From Desulfobulbaceae bacterium UBA5611 (GTDB lineage: Bacteria; Desulfobacterota; Desulfobulbia; Desulfobulbales; Desulfocapsaceae): DNA of 26,523 nt. Position 1 is the first letter of the stretch, and every line of letters begins with the position of its first letter. The translations under genes were made by a program, and so were the position numbers. The notes under the pieces were generated by a model. That model ran no database searches. It had not been told where the DNA came from and worked only from the letters and a program-made list of their open reading frames with translations. Shown one piece after another: positions 7,113 through 15,092 of the stretch. Location: the NCBI GenBank assembly GCA_002424635.1, contig DIKT01000018.1:73934-100456 (forward strand), in the 5' to 3' direction.

Positions 7113-7904
7113 TCATAGCTCGTTAATCATCACATTGCTCCTTACCGGCCGATCCAGTAATTTATTGCGCCGATAATCAAGATAAAACTGACGCATGGAG
7201 ATATAAGGATCCAGAGAATACCGTTTCATATCTTCATAAAGATCGGGGTGTAAAGATATCATGTTCACCTTATCAGCTGAATAATAAGCAGCCCTGTCCA
7301 CTGGATTACTAAAAACATATGTCCCGGGATGAAGCAAAGCATCTCCGGCAAAACCAGCTGAATCACGAACGGTCAATGGCCCGAGGAGCGGTAAACACAG
7401 ATATGGCCCCTCACCTAAGCCCCAGATCCCTAAGGTCTGGCCGAAATCTTCGGGTCTGGGTTCAAGCCCGAAGGTAATCAAGGCAGGATCGCCAAAACCG
7501 AGAACACCAGCCGTTGAGTTAATTAAAAATCTTGACAGATCAATGCCGGCACCGGCAAACTTGCCCTGCAGCAGATTATTTACCACCCGTACCGGGGCGG
7601 CCACATTATCAAAAAAATTATCAAAACATTGTCGAAAATCTTTAGGAACAACAGTGCGGTAAGCGGTACTGACCGGTTTCAAGATCCAGAAATATAACTT
7701 ATCATTCACTTGGAAAAAAACCCGGTTCATCGGCTCAAAAGGATCGGAGATGTCTTCAGCGTCAAAGAAGATATCAAGATCTTTATTACGGTCATCACGA
7801 GGCAAGGCCACTGTGCCTTCTGCCTCATCGGCCTGAATAACCCAGACCGGCCCAAGCATGAAGGCCAGGACCAGGAAGAACAGAAAAACTTTTTTTGATA
7901 TCAT
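7113..7904 (-). CDS. mlaA: MlaA/VacJ-family outer-membrane phospholipid transport protein
   Basis: MlaA removes misplaced phospholipid from the outer leaflet of the outer membrane. The 263-residue protein carries the defining VacJ signature DPFEPMNRVFFQVND (about 57-71) and later FLINSTAGVLGFGDPA, FGQTLGIWGLGEGPYLCLPLLGP (shown in part) and a 'YISMRQFYLDYR' end. The signal sequence (MISKKVFLFFLVLAFMLGP...) has no lipobox Cys, so unlike E. coli MlaA it appears not to be a lipoprotein. It is 23 bases downstream of fabD, with AGGAG before the ATG. Confidence 0.92.
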   Translation of the reverse strand: MISKKVFLFFLVLAFMLGPVWVIQADEAEGTVALPRDDRNKDLDIFFDAEDISDPFEPMNRVFFQVNDKLYFWILKPVSTAYRTVVPKDFRQCFDNFFDNVAAPVRVVNNLLQGKFAGAGIDLSRFLINSTAGVLGFGDPALITFGLEPRPEDFGQTLGIWGLGEGPYLCLPLLGPLTVRDSAGFAGDALLHPGTYVFSNPVDRAAYYSADKVNMISLHPDLYEDMKRYSLDPYISMRQFYLDYRRNKLLDRPVRSNVMINEL

Positions 7905-7927
7905 TATTGTTTATACTCCTGAGATAA

Positions 7928-8878
7928 TCAATTGACGCCCATATGTTCAAGACATTGAGCCAGACTAGCAGGGCTGTCAAACTGCAGGGCCTGATAGGCA
8001 TAACCTTTGGGAACTATCTTGCGCAACATTCCTTTCAGCACAGCCTTAGGGCCAACTTCAATAAAGGTATCAACGCCCTGTCCGATCATAGCTTGAATAA
8101 TCTCAAGCCATCGCACCCTGGAGGCGATCTGCCGGGCCATGATTTCTCTTATGATGGCCGGCTCTTCGGCTACTGTTGCCAAAACATTAAAATAGACCGG
8201 TGTCAGGGGGCGTTTAAACTCTACACCAGCCATAAAGGCTGTAAAATCAGGAACGGCCTCAGCTACCAGTGGACTATGGTTGGCCACACTGACAGCCAAA
8301 GGAATAATCTTTGCACCCCGCTCCGCTGCCATAAGGCCCACGGCATCCAGTGCCGTAACTTCCCCGGAAATGACAATCTGCTGCTCGGTGTTATGATTGG
8401 CGACGGTGGCTACCCCGTCATCTACACAGTGAGCGATAATCTCCTCCACCTCCGAGACAGTCAGCCCAAGCACGGCCCGCATGGTTCCTGGATGTTTCTG
8501 TCCTTCCCGTTCCATCAGCAGGCCGCGCCTGGTCACCAGACGCATGGTATCCTCGATACTGAGCACCCCGGCAGCACAGAGGGCTGAATATTCCCCGAGG
8601 CTGTGTCCGGCAAAACAACTGGCCCCAACCCGCCCTGCCCAGGCCTTCTGCAGCGCCTGCCAGCAGATAAGATTGGTCACCGTTATGGCCGGTTGCAGAT
8701 GCGCGGCCCTGACCAGTTCCTCCATAGGCCCTTCCGTACAGAGCCTGGTAAGAGGTATGCCACAGACTTTCTCGGCCTGCTCCATAATAGCGGCGCACTC
8801 AGAATCGGTTTCTATAAATTCCCGGCCCATGCCCAGAAACTGGGAACCCTGTCCCGGAAAAAGAACTGCTGCTTTCAT
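7928..8878 (-). CDS. fabD: Malonyl-CoA:ACP transacylase
   Basis: FabD loads malonyl groups from CoA onto acyl carrier protein. At 316 residues it has the usual length. It shows the N-terminal FPGQGSQFLGMG, the catalytic nucleophile S93 in AGHSLGEYSAL, the substrate-carboxylate arginine in TRRGLLME (about 117-118), and H201 in VANHSPLV. ATG is preceded by AAGGTGG. It lies between lspA (42 bases upstream) and mlaA (23 bases downstream) rather than beside fabH or fabG, so the FAS genes are split over two neighbouring operons. Confidence 0.96.
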   Translation of the reverse strand: MKAAVLFPGQGSQFLGMGREFIETDSECAAIMEQAEKVCGIPLTRLCTEGPMEELVRAAHLQPAITVTNLICWQALQKAWAGRVGASCFAGHSLGEYSALCAAGVLSIEDTMRLVTRRGLLMEREGQKHPGTMRAVLGLTVSEVEEIIAHCVDDGVATVANHNTEQQIVISGEVTALDAVGLMAAERGAKIIPLAVSVANHSPLVAEAVPDFTAFMAGVEFKRPLTPVYFNVLATVAEEPAIIREIMARQIASRVRWLEIIQAMIGQGVDTFIEVGPKAVLKGMLRKIVPKGYAYQALQFDSPASLAQCLEHMGVN

Positions 8879-8888
8879 TTTACCACCT

Positions 8889-8912
8889 TTACTATTGCAA
8901 TCTTAATAGTAA
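8889..8912. repeat. 8-bp inverted repeat between lspA and fabD
   Basis: TTACTATT (8889-8896) and AATAGTAA (8905-8912) are perfectly complementary with an 8-base loop, ending ten bases before the fabD start on the minus strand and adjoining its AAGGTGG site. It could modulate fabD translation or mark an internal processing site; the stem is pure A/T apart from one G-C pair. Confidence 0.35.
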
Positions 8913-8920
8913 TTACATTC

Positions 8921-9406
8921 TTAGCTTTCATTCTTCAATTTACCCTTAGCTTCCAGGATACTGGCCACTAAAAATAAAGTCACCCCTACACAAATTGCTG
9001 AATCAGCCACATTAAAAGCCGGCCAATGATAGGTACCAATATAAACATCAAGAAAATCAACTACCGCTCCATATCTGACCCGATCTATCAAGTTGCCGAT
9101 AGCTCCTCCCCCGATAAGGGGCAGACTGACTGCATAAAGCCAGTGAATGTGCTGTATCCGACACCAGGCCATTACAATCACTACCAAGGCTGCAAGTCCC
9201 AATACCAGAAATAAATAATGGCGCCAGACCCCTGTCTGGTCGGCGAGAAATCCAAATGCGGCGCCCTTGTTTGTCAGATAGGTCAGACTAAAAAAACCGG
9301 GGATAACCTCCCGCGAATCATACAGGGCAAAAGATTTAAGAATCCACAGCTTGGTCAATTGGTCGAAAAACACCACGGCGGCAACTATTACCAAAAAACG
9401 TCTCAT
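8921..9406 (-). CDS. lspA: Prolipoprotein signal peptidase II
   Basis: LspA is the inner-membrane aspartyl protease that cleaves lipoprotein signal peptides after diacylglyceryl modification. The 161-residue protein has four hydrophobic helices (about 4-24, 62-81, 88-104, 134-152) and both catalytic aspartates: D117 in RYGAVVDFLD and D135 in FNVADSAI, with the conserved GNLIDR at 104-109. Its ATG directly abuts the ileS stop with no intervening base, indicating coupled translation; ileS-lspA is a very common gene pair. Confidence 0.97.
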   Translation of the reverse strand: MRRFLVIVAAVVFFDQLTKLWILKSFALYDSREVIPGFFSLTYLTNKGAAFGFLADQTGVWRHYLFLVLGLAALVVIVMAWCRIQHIHWLYAVSLPLIGGGAIGNLIDRVRYGAVVDFLDVYIGTYHWPAFNVADSAICVGVTLFLVASILEAKGKLKNES

Positions 9407-12232
9407 CTAGGCTGATGCCTCCGAACTCATGTCAAGCACCACGGAAGCACAGCGACCGCACAGTGGTGGATGTTCCTGACTCTGCCCCACAGTGAGTGAA
9501 CGAATCCAGCAGCGTTCACATTTTTCTCCCTGCGCCGGTCGGACCGCGACCGACACCCCCGGCAGTTCCTTACTGATAAGAGGAATAAGTCCCAGAGAGG
9601 CAAAATCCTCACAAGGGGTCAACTCCGAGATAATGCAGATATTCTTGACAGTCAGCCATTCTTTATTAATAAATTCCGTCCATTCACCACTGACCTGAAG
9701 CAATACCTCTGCCTCAAGCGGATGACCGATCACTTTTTCCTGGCGCGCTCCCTCCAAGGCCTTGGTAATTTCTGAACGGACCATCACCAATTTATCCCAC
9801 CGCTCTTCCAGCTTGCTGTCGCGTCTGTCCTGACTCAAGGGTGGAAAGTCGACAAAAAAGATACTTTGCTCCAAGGGCGCCTCCGGGGCCAGACCATATA
9901 ATGATTCCCAGGATTCCGCCGCGGTAAAACTGAGCACCGGGGTCATGAGACGAAGCAGACCATCGAGAATCTCATGCAGCACCGTCTGGGCCGCCCGGCG
10001 CAGGGGTGAACCCTTGCCGGAACAGTAAAGTCTGTCCTTGAGAATATCGAGATAAAAGGCGCTCATGGTCATGCCGCAGAAGAAATTGAAGCCCTGGTAG
10101 ATCGAATGAAATTCATAGCGTTCATAGGCAGCCGTCACCCGTTCTTTCAGGTCCTCAAAACGGGCCAGAGCCCAGCGATCAATCTCCGGTAGCTCAGTAT
10201 AGGCAATGCCATCCTGGGCCGGATCAAAATCGGAGAGATTCCCCAGCATATAGCGGATGGTATTGCGGATCTTGCGATATGCATCGGCCACCTGTTTCAG
10301 GATCTCATCGGAGACCTTGATGTCAACCCGGTAATCCTCACTCGCCACCCAGAGACGCAGGATCTCGGCGCCAAACTTATCTATAACCTCCTGAGGAGCT
10401 ACCACATTGCCAATGGACTTGGACATCTTCTTGCCCTTGCCGTCGACCACATAGCCATGGGTCAGCACACCCTTGAATGGCGCTCGCCCGCGGGTTCCCA
10501 CCGAGGTGAGCAGTGAGGACTGAAACCAGCCGCGATGCTGATCACTGCCTTCCAGATAAAGATCGGCAGGGGAGCGCAGCTCTTCGCGCGCTTCACAGAC
10601 TGCCGCATGGCTGACGCCGGAGTCAAACCAGACATCAAGGATATCCTCTTCCTTGGCAAAGTTAGTGGAACCGCACTGGGCACAACAGGTGCCAGGCTGA
10701 AGAAAGTCTTCCACTCCGTGACGGAACCAGGCATCCGCTCCCTCTTGTCTGAAGAGTAAATCAATCCGGGCAACCAACTCCTCGCTTTTGAGAACCTCAC
10801 CACACTCTGCACAGCTGAACACTGTAATGGGCACACCCCAGGTGCGCTGCCGGGACAGACACCAGTCCGGCCTGTTCTCAACCATGGACTGGATCCGTTG
10901 CATCCCCCAGGCCGGAGTCCACTCCACTTTTTCAATCTCGACCAGGGCCTTGGCACGCAGATCATTCTGTTCCAGGGAGATAAACCACTGCGGTGTGGCC
11001 CGGTACATCACCGGTTTCTTACAGCGCCAGCAATGGGGATAACTATGGGTGATCGCGCTCTCATGGAGCAAGACCCCGGCCGCCTGCATATCAGCATTGA
11101 TGACTTTATTGACCGCCGGCACCTGCTGGCCTTGATACGGTCCTGCCTCGGCGGTATAATAGCCCTCACTGTCCACCGGAGAGAGAATCTCGAGGCCATA
11201 GCGCAGCCCGGTCAGATAATCGTCGGCGCCATGGCCCGGGGCCGTATGGACACAACCGGTACCGGCCTCAGCGGTAACATAATTGGCCAGGACCATCAGC
11301 GAATTGCGCTCGAGAAAGGGATGGCGACAATTTCTGTGCTCAAGCTGACGGGCCGAAAAAGTAGCGGTAACGGCATAAGCGGTAATGCCCATCTCAGCCA
11401 TGACCTTGGCCACCAGCTCTTGGGCCAGGATCAGCAGCTCGTCGTCAACTCTGACCGCAGCGTAGACAAAATCCGGATGAAAAGCCACCGCCAGATTGGC
11501 CGGCAGGGTCCAGGGCGTAGTGGTCCAGATGACAACCGAGACCTTGGCCGCAGCCAAGGCCGGATCAATATCCGTGAGGTCATCCGCCACTGGAAATTTC
11601 ACATATATTGAAGGCGAGGTATGATCATAATATTCTACCTCGGCCTCAGCTAAAGCTGTAGTGCAGGTGGAACACCAGAAGACCGGCTTTTTGTTGCGGA
11701 TCACCGCCCCGGAGAGCAGAAAACGGTTAAACTCGCGGGCAATCACCGCTTCATAGTCGTAATTCATGGTCAGATAAGGCTTATCCCAATCACCAAGGAC
11801 GCCCAGGCGTTTAAACTCAGCCTTCTGGATCTTGACCCACTTTTCGGCATATTTACGACAGGCGCCCCGTTTGGACAACTTGGGGATCTCTTTTTTCTTG
11901 TCGCCTAGTTCCTGATCCACATTATGCTCGATGGGCAGGCCATGACAATCCCAACCGGGAACATAAGGGGCCTGAAAGCCGGCCATACGCCGCGATTTCA
12001 GAATAATATCCTTTAAAATTTTATTAAAAGCAGTTCCCAGATGGATATGACCATTGGCATAGGGCGGGCCGTCATGCAGTATATATAGAGGCTTCTTTTG
12101 CCCTTGTTCCTGTAACTTTCCGTAAAGATCTTCCTTTTCCCACCGTTTTAACAATAAAGGCTCTTTCTGGGACAGATTGGCCTTCATGTTAAAATTGGTC
12201 TGGGGCAGATTCAGGGTATCCCTGTAATCCAT
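9407..12232 (-). CDS. ileS: Isoleucyl-tRNA synthetase
   Basis: Class I synthetase of 941 residues charging tRNA-Ile. Visible landmarks: the HIGH-equivalent PPYANGHIHLG at about 56-66, WDCHGLPIE, the editing-domain stretch with TAPGHGADDY, PQWFIS, the KMSKS loop GKKMSKSIGNVV, and a C-terminal zinc finger (CERCW and CGRC) typical of the bacterial form. The start at 12232 is preferred to an ATG 13 codons upstream because AAGGAGA lies seven bases before it and the family begins MDYRDTLNLPQT. It heads the leftward operon with lspA. No T-box motif was seen in its leader. Confidence 0.97.
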   Translation of the reverse strand: MDYRDTLNLPQTNFNMKANLSQKEPLLLKRWEKEDLYGKLQEQGQKKPLYILHDGPPYANGHIHLGTAFNKILKDIILKSRRMAGFQAPYVPGWDCHGLPIEHNVDQELGDKKKEIPKLSKRGACRKYAEKWVKIQKAEFKRLGVLGDWDKPYLTMNYDYEAVIAREFNRFLLSGAVIRNKKPVFWCSTCTTALAEAEVEYYDHTSPSIYVKFPVADDLTDIDPALAAAKVSVVIWTTTPWTLPANLAVAFHPDFVYAAVRVDDELLILAQELVAKVMAEMGITAYAVTATFSARQLEHRNCRHPFLERNSLMVLANYVTAEAGTGCVHTAPGHGADDYLTGLRYGLEILSPVDSEGYYTAEAGPYQGQQVPAVNKVINADMQAAGVLLHESAITHSYPHCWRCKKPVMYRATPQWFISLEQNDLRAKALVEIEKVEWTPAWGMQRIQSMVENRPDWCLSRQRTWGVPITVFSCAECGEVLKSEELVARIDLLFRQEGADAWFRHGVEDFLQPGTCCAQCGSTNFAKEEDILDVWFDSGVSHAAVCEAREELRSPADLYLEGSDQHRGWFQSSLLTSVGTRGRAPFKGVLTHGYVVDGKGKKMSKSIGNVVAPQEVIDKFGAEILRLWVASEDYRVDIKVSDEILKQVADAYRKIRNTIRYMLGNLSDFDPAQDGIAYTELPEIDRWALARFEDLKERVTAAYERYEFHSIYQGFNFFCGMTMSAFYLDILKDRLYCSGKGSPLRRAAQTVLHEILDGLLRLMTPVLSFTAAESWESLYGLAPEAPLEQSIFFVDFPPLSQDRRDSKLEERWDKLVMVRSEITKALEGARQEKVIGHPLEAEVLLQVSGEWTEFINKEWLTVKNICIISELTPCEDFASLGLIPLISKELPGVSVAVRPAQGEKCERCWIRSLTVGQSQEHPPLCGRCASVVLDMSSEASA

Positions 12233-12641
12233 AATATTCTCCTTTTTCAGCAAGGCACGGCTCGTGAACAAATTTAAATTTAACTAAAATTAAGCATTCG
12301 AAATAAAAGATTCATTTCAGGCAATATACTCACAGCCGCCTTCTTTTCCTATAAAAACCAACTGTGTATTAAGTTGCAAGAAGAAAGTAAGCCCTTACAA
12401 TGAAAAGATATCCTTAAAAAACTGACCCCACCGGCAGCAGTCAGGCAACAGCAGAGAGTACCGGGCTGTTATTATAGCCACAGGAATCAACAACGCAATA
12501 ACACCTTTAATTTGACATAGAGGGTGGCCTTCATTATAAGAAAGGTTATAAATAGCTAACGTTCAATAAGCATGAAGCTGAACAATGGCTAGCAGCATCA
12601 TGCACATTAATCCAAAAAAAATGACCCAACTGAGATAGATA
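12233..12641. other. Divergent intergenic region between ileS and the cooC-ftsEX operon
   Basis: The 409 bases hold no convincing gene. The right half carries a near-consensus promoter facing right (12512-12540) and a short inverted repeat TTATAA-N6-TTATAA (12535-12552 region) overlapping its -10. A weak stem AACAGC...GCTGTT lies near 12448-12471. No promoter of comparable quality for ileS was found by eye on the minus strand. Very short in-frame ORFs near 12572-12638 were judged insignificant. Confidence 0.6.
12512..12540 (+). promoter_or_regulatory. Sigma70-type promoter for the cooC-ftsE-ftsX-envC-ctpA operon
   Basis: TTGACA (12512-12517) and TATAAG (12535-12540) are separated by exactly 17 bases: a perfect -35 and a five-of-six -10. 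It sits about 100 bases upstream of the cooC-like ATG with no competing gene, giving a leader of roughly 95 bases. Confidence 0.75.
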
Positions 12642-13412
12642 ATGACCAAAGTAATCGCCATGGCCGGTAAAGGTGGAACCGGTAAAACCACCACATCAGC
12701 CCTGTTGACCAGATATCTCCTGCAGAAAAAGATGACCCCGCTCCTGCTGGTTGATGCTGACGCCAACGCCAACCTCAACGAGCTGCTCGGCATGGAAGTG
12801 ATCATGACCCTGGGCAAGATCAGAAAAGAACTGAAAGGCGAACTGCCGGTGGGCATGAGCCGTGATCAATTCATGGAGATGAAAATCCATCAGGCCCTGA
12901 TCGAGGATATCGGTTTTGACCTTCTGGTCATGGGCCAGCCGGATGGCCCCGGCTGTTATTGCGCCGCCAATCAGTATTTGGCCATGACCATGGATAAGCT
13001 GGCGGAGAACTATCGTTATATCATCGTCGACAATGAGGCCGGCATGGAACACTTAAGCCGGATGAACCTCCGAACCATTGACTATCTGTTTATCACCTCC
13101 GATCCTTCCGCCCGTGGTATTCTGACGGCCAAGCGCATATCCGATATCACCATTCCACTAGGTCTGGATGTGAAGCATCAGTATCTGCTGATCAATCGCG
13201 CTCCGCAACCTGTGCCCGACTTACTGCAGGAAAAGATCAAGGCAGCAGTCACGGAGACTGGCATGACCCTGGGAGGTATTATCCCGGCCAGTAACGACCT
13301 GATCAATCAGGAGTTAAGCGGCGGCTCCTACCTCAATCTGGGGGATGATACTGAAATCATTCAAACCACAACCGCTCTTTTTGATACCATCTTCCAGGAG
13401 AACAATGTCTAA
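12642..13412 (+). CDS. cooC: CooC-like P-loop ATPase (MinD/CooC family, CODH nickel-insertion type)
   Basis: A 256-residue deviant-Walker ATPase: GKGGTGKT at 9-16 with the signature Lys, LLVDADANANL at 35-45, and a CxC pair (C105-Y-C107) in DGPGCYCAANQ, the metal-binding site of CooC proteins that load nickel into carbon monoxide dehydrogenase. The later IIVDNEAGMEHLSR and LLINRA segments also fit CooC. It is likely a nucleotide-dependent dimeric metal chaperone in the cytoplasm. No CODH gene is in the window; instead it leads a cell-division operon, with ftsE starting 30 bases after its stop. A related MinD/ParA-like role in division is conceivable, but the CxC pair argues for metallochaperone ancestry. 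Ribosome site weak. Confidence 0.82.
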   Translation: MTKVIAMAGKGGTGKTTTSALLTRYLLQKKMTPLLLVDADANANLNELLGMEVIMTLGKIRKELKGELPVGMSRDQFMEMKIHQALIEDIGFDLLVMGQPDGPGCYCAANQYLAMTMDKLAENYRYIIVDNEAGMEHLSRMNLRTIDYLFITSDPSARGILTAKRISDITIPLGLDVKHQYLLINRAPQPVPDLLQEKIKAAVTETGMTLGGIIPASNDLINQELSGGSYLNLGDDTEIIQTTTALFDTIFQENNV

Positions 13413-13442
13413 TTCCTTATCAATTATTTTCTGCCTAACCAT

Positions 13443-14195
13443 ATGAGCAAAGCCACCGACTCACGCACAATGATCGAAATGATCAAGGTCACCAAGAGAT
13501 ATCCGCCAAATGTGATGGCCCTGGACGATATCTCGGTCTCAATTGCCAGTGGTGAGATGTTCTTCCTGATCGGCCGGAGCGGGGCCGGTAAGACTACTTT
13601 GCTGAAACTGCTCTGCAATATGGAACGGCCCAGTAACGGTTTAATCGAGATCGCCGGCATGAATATCCACCAGGTGACCGGCAATAAGCTGGCAAAGCTG
13701 CGACAGAAAGTGGGAGTGGCCTACCAGGATTTCCGGCTGCTTACCGACCGGACAGTCGCCGAAAATATCGCCATCTCCATGGAGGTATCCTACAAAAAAC
13801 CTGAGCTTATTCGCAACAGGGTCAGGAGCTTGCTGGCCCAGCTGCAACTCGAAGACAAACATGATATGCTTACCGGCGATCTCTCGCGCGGCGAGCAGCA
13901 GCGTATAGCCCTGGCCCGGGCAGTTGCCAATTCTCCAAGCCTGATTTTAGTCGATGAACCAACCGGCAATCTTGATGCCACCAGCACTGCCCAGGTCATG
14001 GAGCTACTGAGCAGAAGCCACAATGCCGGAGCCACTATCGTTATCGCTACGCACGATGAAAGCATTTATCGTCATTCCAGCCATCGCATCATGGAAATTA
14101 ATAACGGCAGGATAAGCTCGCTGACCAAAGGTGACGGCCAGGGATGGCCTAATGCCGCGGGAGCCATGGACGGCGGGAGCGGTGACGCAATATGA
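13443..14195 (+). CDS. ftsE: Cell division ABC-type ATPase FtsE
   Basis: FtsE is the ATPase of the FtsEX complex, which couples the divisome to peptidoglycan hydrolysis. The 250-residue protein has Walker A GRSGAGKTT (44-52), the Q-loop YQDFRLL (95-101), signature LSRGEQQR (147-154), Walker B LILVDEP (167-173) and the switch His in ATHDE. No ribosome site precedes this ATG; a second ATG at 13470 would give MIEMIKVTKRY, closer to the usual FtsE start, so the first nine residues are uncertain. A Gly-rich tail of about 25 residues extends past the usual end. Overlaps ftsX by four bases (ATGA). Confidence 0.94.
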   Translation: MSKATDSRTMIEMIKVTKRYPPNVMALDDISVSIASGEMFFLIGRSGAGKTTLLKLLCNMERPSNGLIEIAGMNIHQVTGNKLAKLRQKVGVAYQDFRLLTDRTVAENIAISMEVSYKKPELIRNRVRSLLAQLQLEDKHDMLTGDLSRGEQQRIALARAVANSPSLILVDEPTGNLDATSTAQVMELLSRSHNAGATIVIATHDESIYRHSSHRIMEINNGRISSLTKGDGQGWPNAAGAMDGGSGDAI

Positions 14196-15079
14196 ACTTC
14201 TGGTTTTCCATCTTCCGGCAAACCGGACGCAATTTACGCCAGACATGGACCACAATGTTCATGACCTGCCTGACCGTCAGTCTCTCCGTCCTTATTTTTT
14301 CTTTTTTTTATCTGATCTATCTCAACATGCTCAACGCCGAAAGCAGGCTCAGCAATGAGCTGCGTCTTGTTGTCTATCTGGAGGAAGAACCCGGCCCTGA
14401 GCTACAGGAACAAATGCGCCTGAAAATCTCCCGATTCGACCAGGTGGAGGAAATAAAATTTATCTCCAAGGCCGAAGCCTTTAATCGCTTTGCCGATCAG
14501 CTGGGCGATAATCGTGAGGTCCTGACTGATATGCCCCAAGACTTCCTACCCGCCTCAATAGAGGTGATCCCTTTAAAAACTCTGCGTAATCTCAGTCAAG
14601 TCAAGCTCTTTGCTGAATATCTGGCCACCTTGCCTGGTACCCAGATGGTACAATACGGTCAGAAATGGATCGAGCGTTTTTATTCTTTTATCAAACTGCT
14701 ATCTATAGTTGTGCTGATAAGCGGCTTCCTGCTGATCCTGACTGCTACTTTCATGGTTGCCTCTACTATTCGCCTGACTATCGTTAGCCGTCAGGAAGAA
14801 CTTGAGCTTTTGAAATTAGTTGGTGCCACTAATAATTATATCCGCACTCCCTTCCTGCTGGAAGGTATACTGGTAGGTCTCATGGGTTCACTCCTGGGAC
14901 TGGCTTCACTCTACGCTCTTTTTCAATGGACAACACATCATCTGGCCGGGGCTGGCTTTCTTGATCTTTTTACCTTTATTTTTTTCCCGCCTGGCATCAT
15001 TTTTATAATTATTGCCCTATCCATTGTCCTCTGTACCGCGGGTAGCTATACTTCCATGCAGAAATTTCTCCGCATCTGA
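14192..15079 (+). CDS. ftsX: Cell division membrane protein FtsX
   Basis: The 295-residue inner-membrane partner of FtsE. It has an N-terminal helix (about 25-48), a periplasmic loop of about 115 residues that in the family binds the hydrolase activator, and three C-terminal helices (about 165-190, 220-245, 262-285), matching the FtsX/MacB permease topology. Conserved phrases include VASTIRLTIVSRQEELELLKLVGAT (in part), diagnostic of FtsX. It overlaps ftsE by four bases and is followed 13 bases later by an EnvC-like gene, the expected periplasmic partner. Confidence 0.95.
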   Translation: MNFWFSIFRQTGRNLRQTWTTMFMTCLTVSLSVLIFSFFYLIYLNMLNAESRLSNELRLVVYLEEEPGPELQEQMRLKISRFDQVEEIKFISKAEAFNRFADQLGDNREVLTDMPQDFLPASIEVIPLKTLRNLSQVKLFAEYLATLPGTQMVQYGQKWIERFYSFIKLLSIVVLISGFLLILTATFMVASTIRLTIVSRQEELELLKLVGATNNYIRTPFLLEGILVGLMGSLLGLASLYALFQWTTHHLAGAGFLDLFTFIFFPPGIIFIIIALSIVLCTAGSYTSMQKFLRI

Positions 15080-15092
15080 TGGTTAAGCCAGG

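Noticed and set aside
12521..12527. AGGGTGG resembling the core of a T-box near ileS
   Set aside because: It faces away from ileS, lacks the following NACCGCG and any T-box stem structure, and it lies in the spacer of a good promoter.
12585..12638. An 18-codon upstream ORF (stop included) in frame with and just before the cooC-like gene
   Set aside because: No ribosome site and no regulatory codon pattern; short ORFs of this size are expected by chance.
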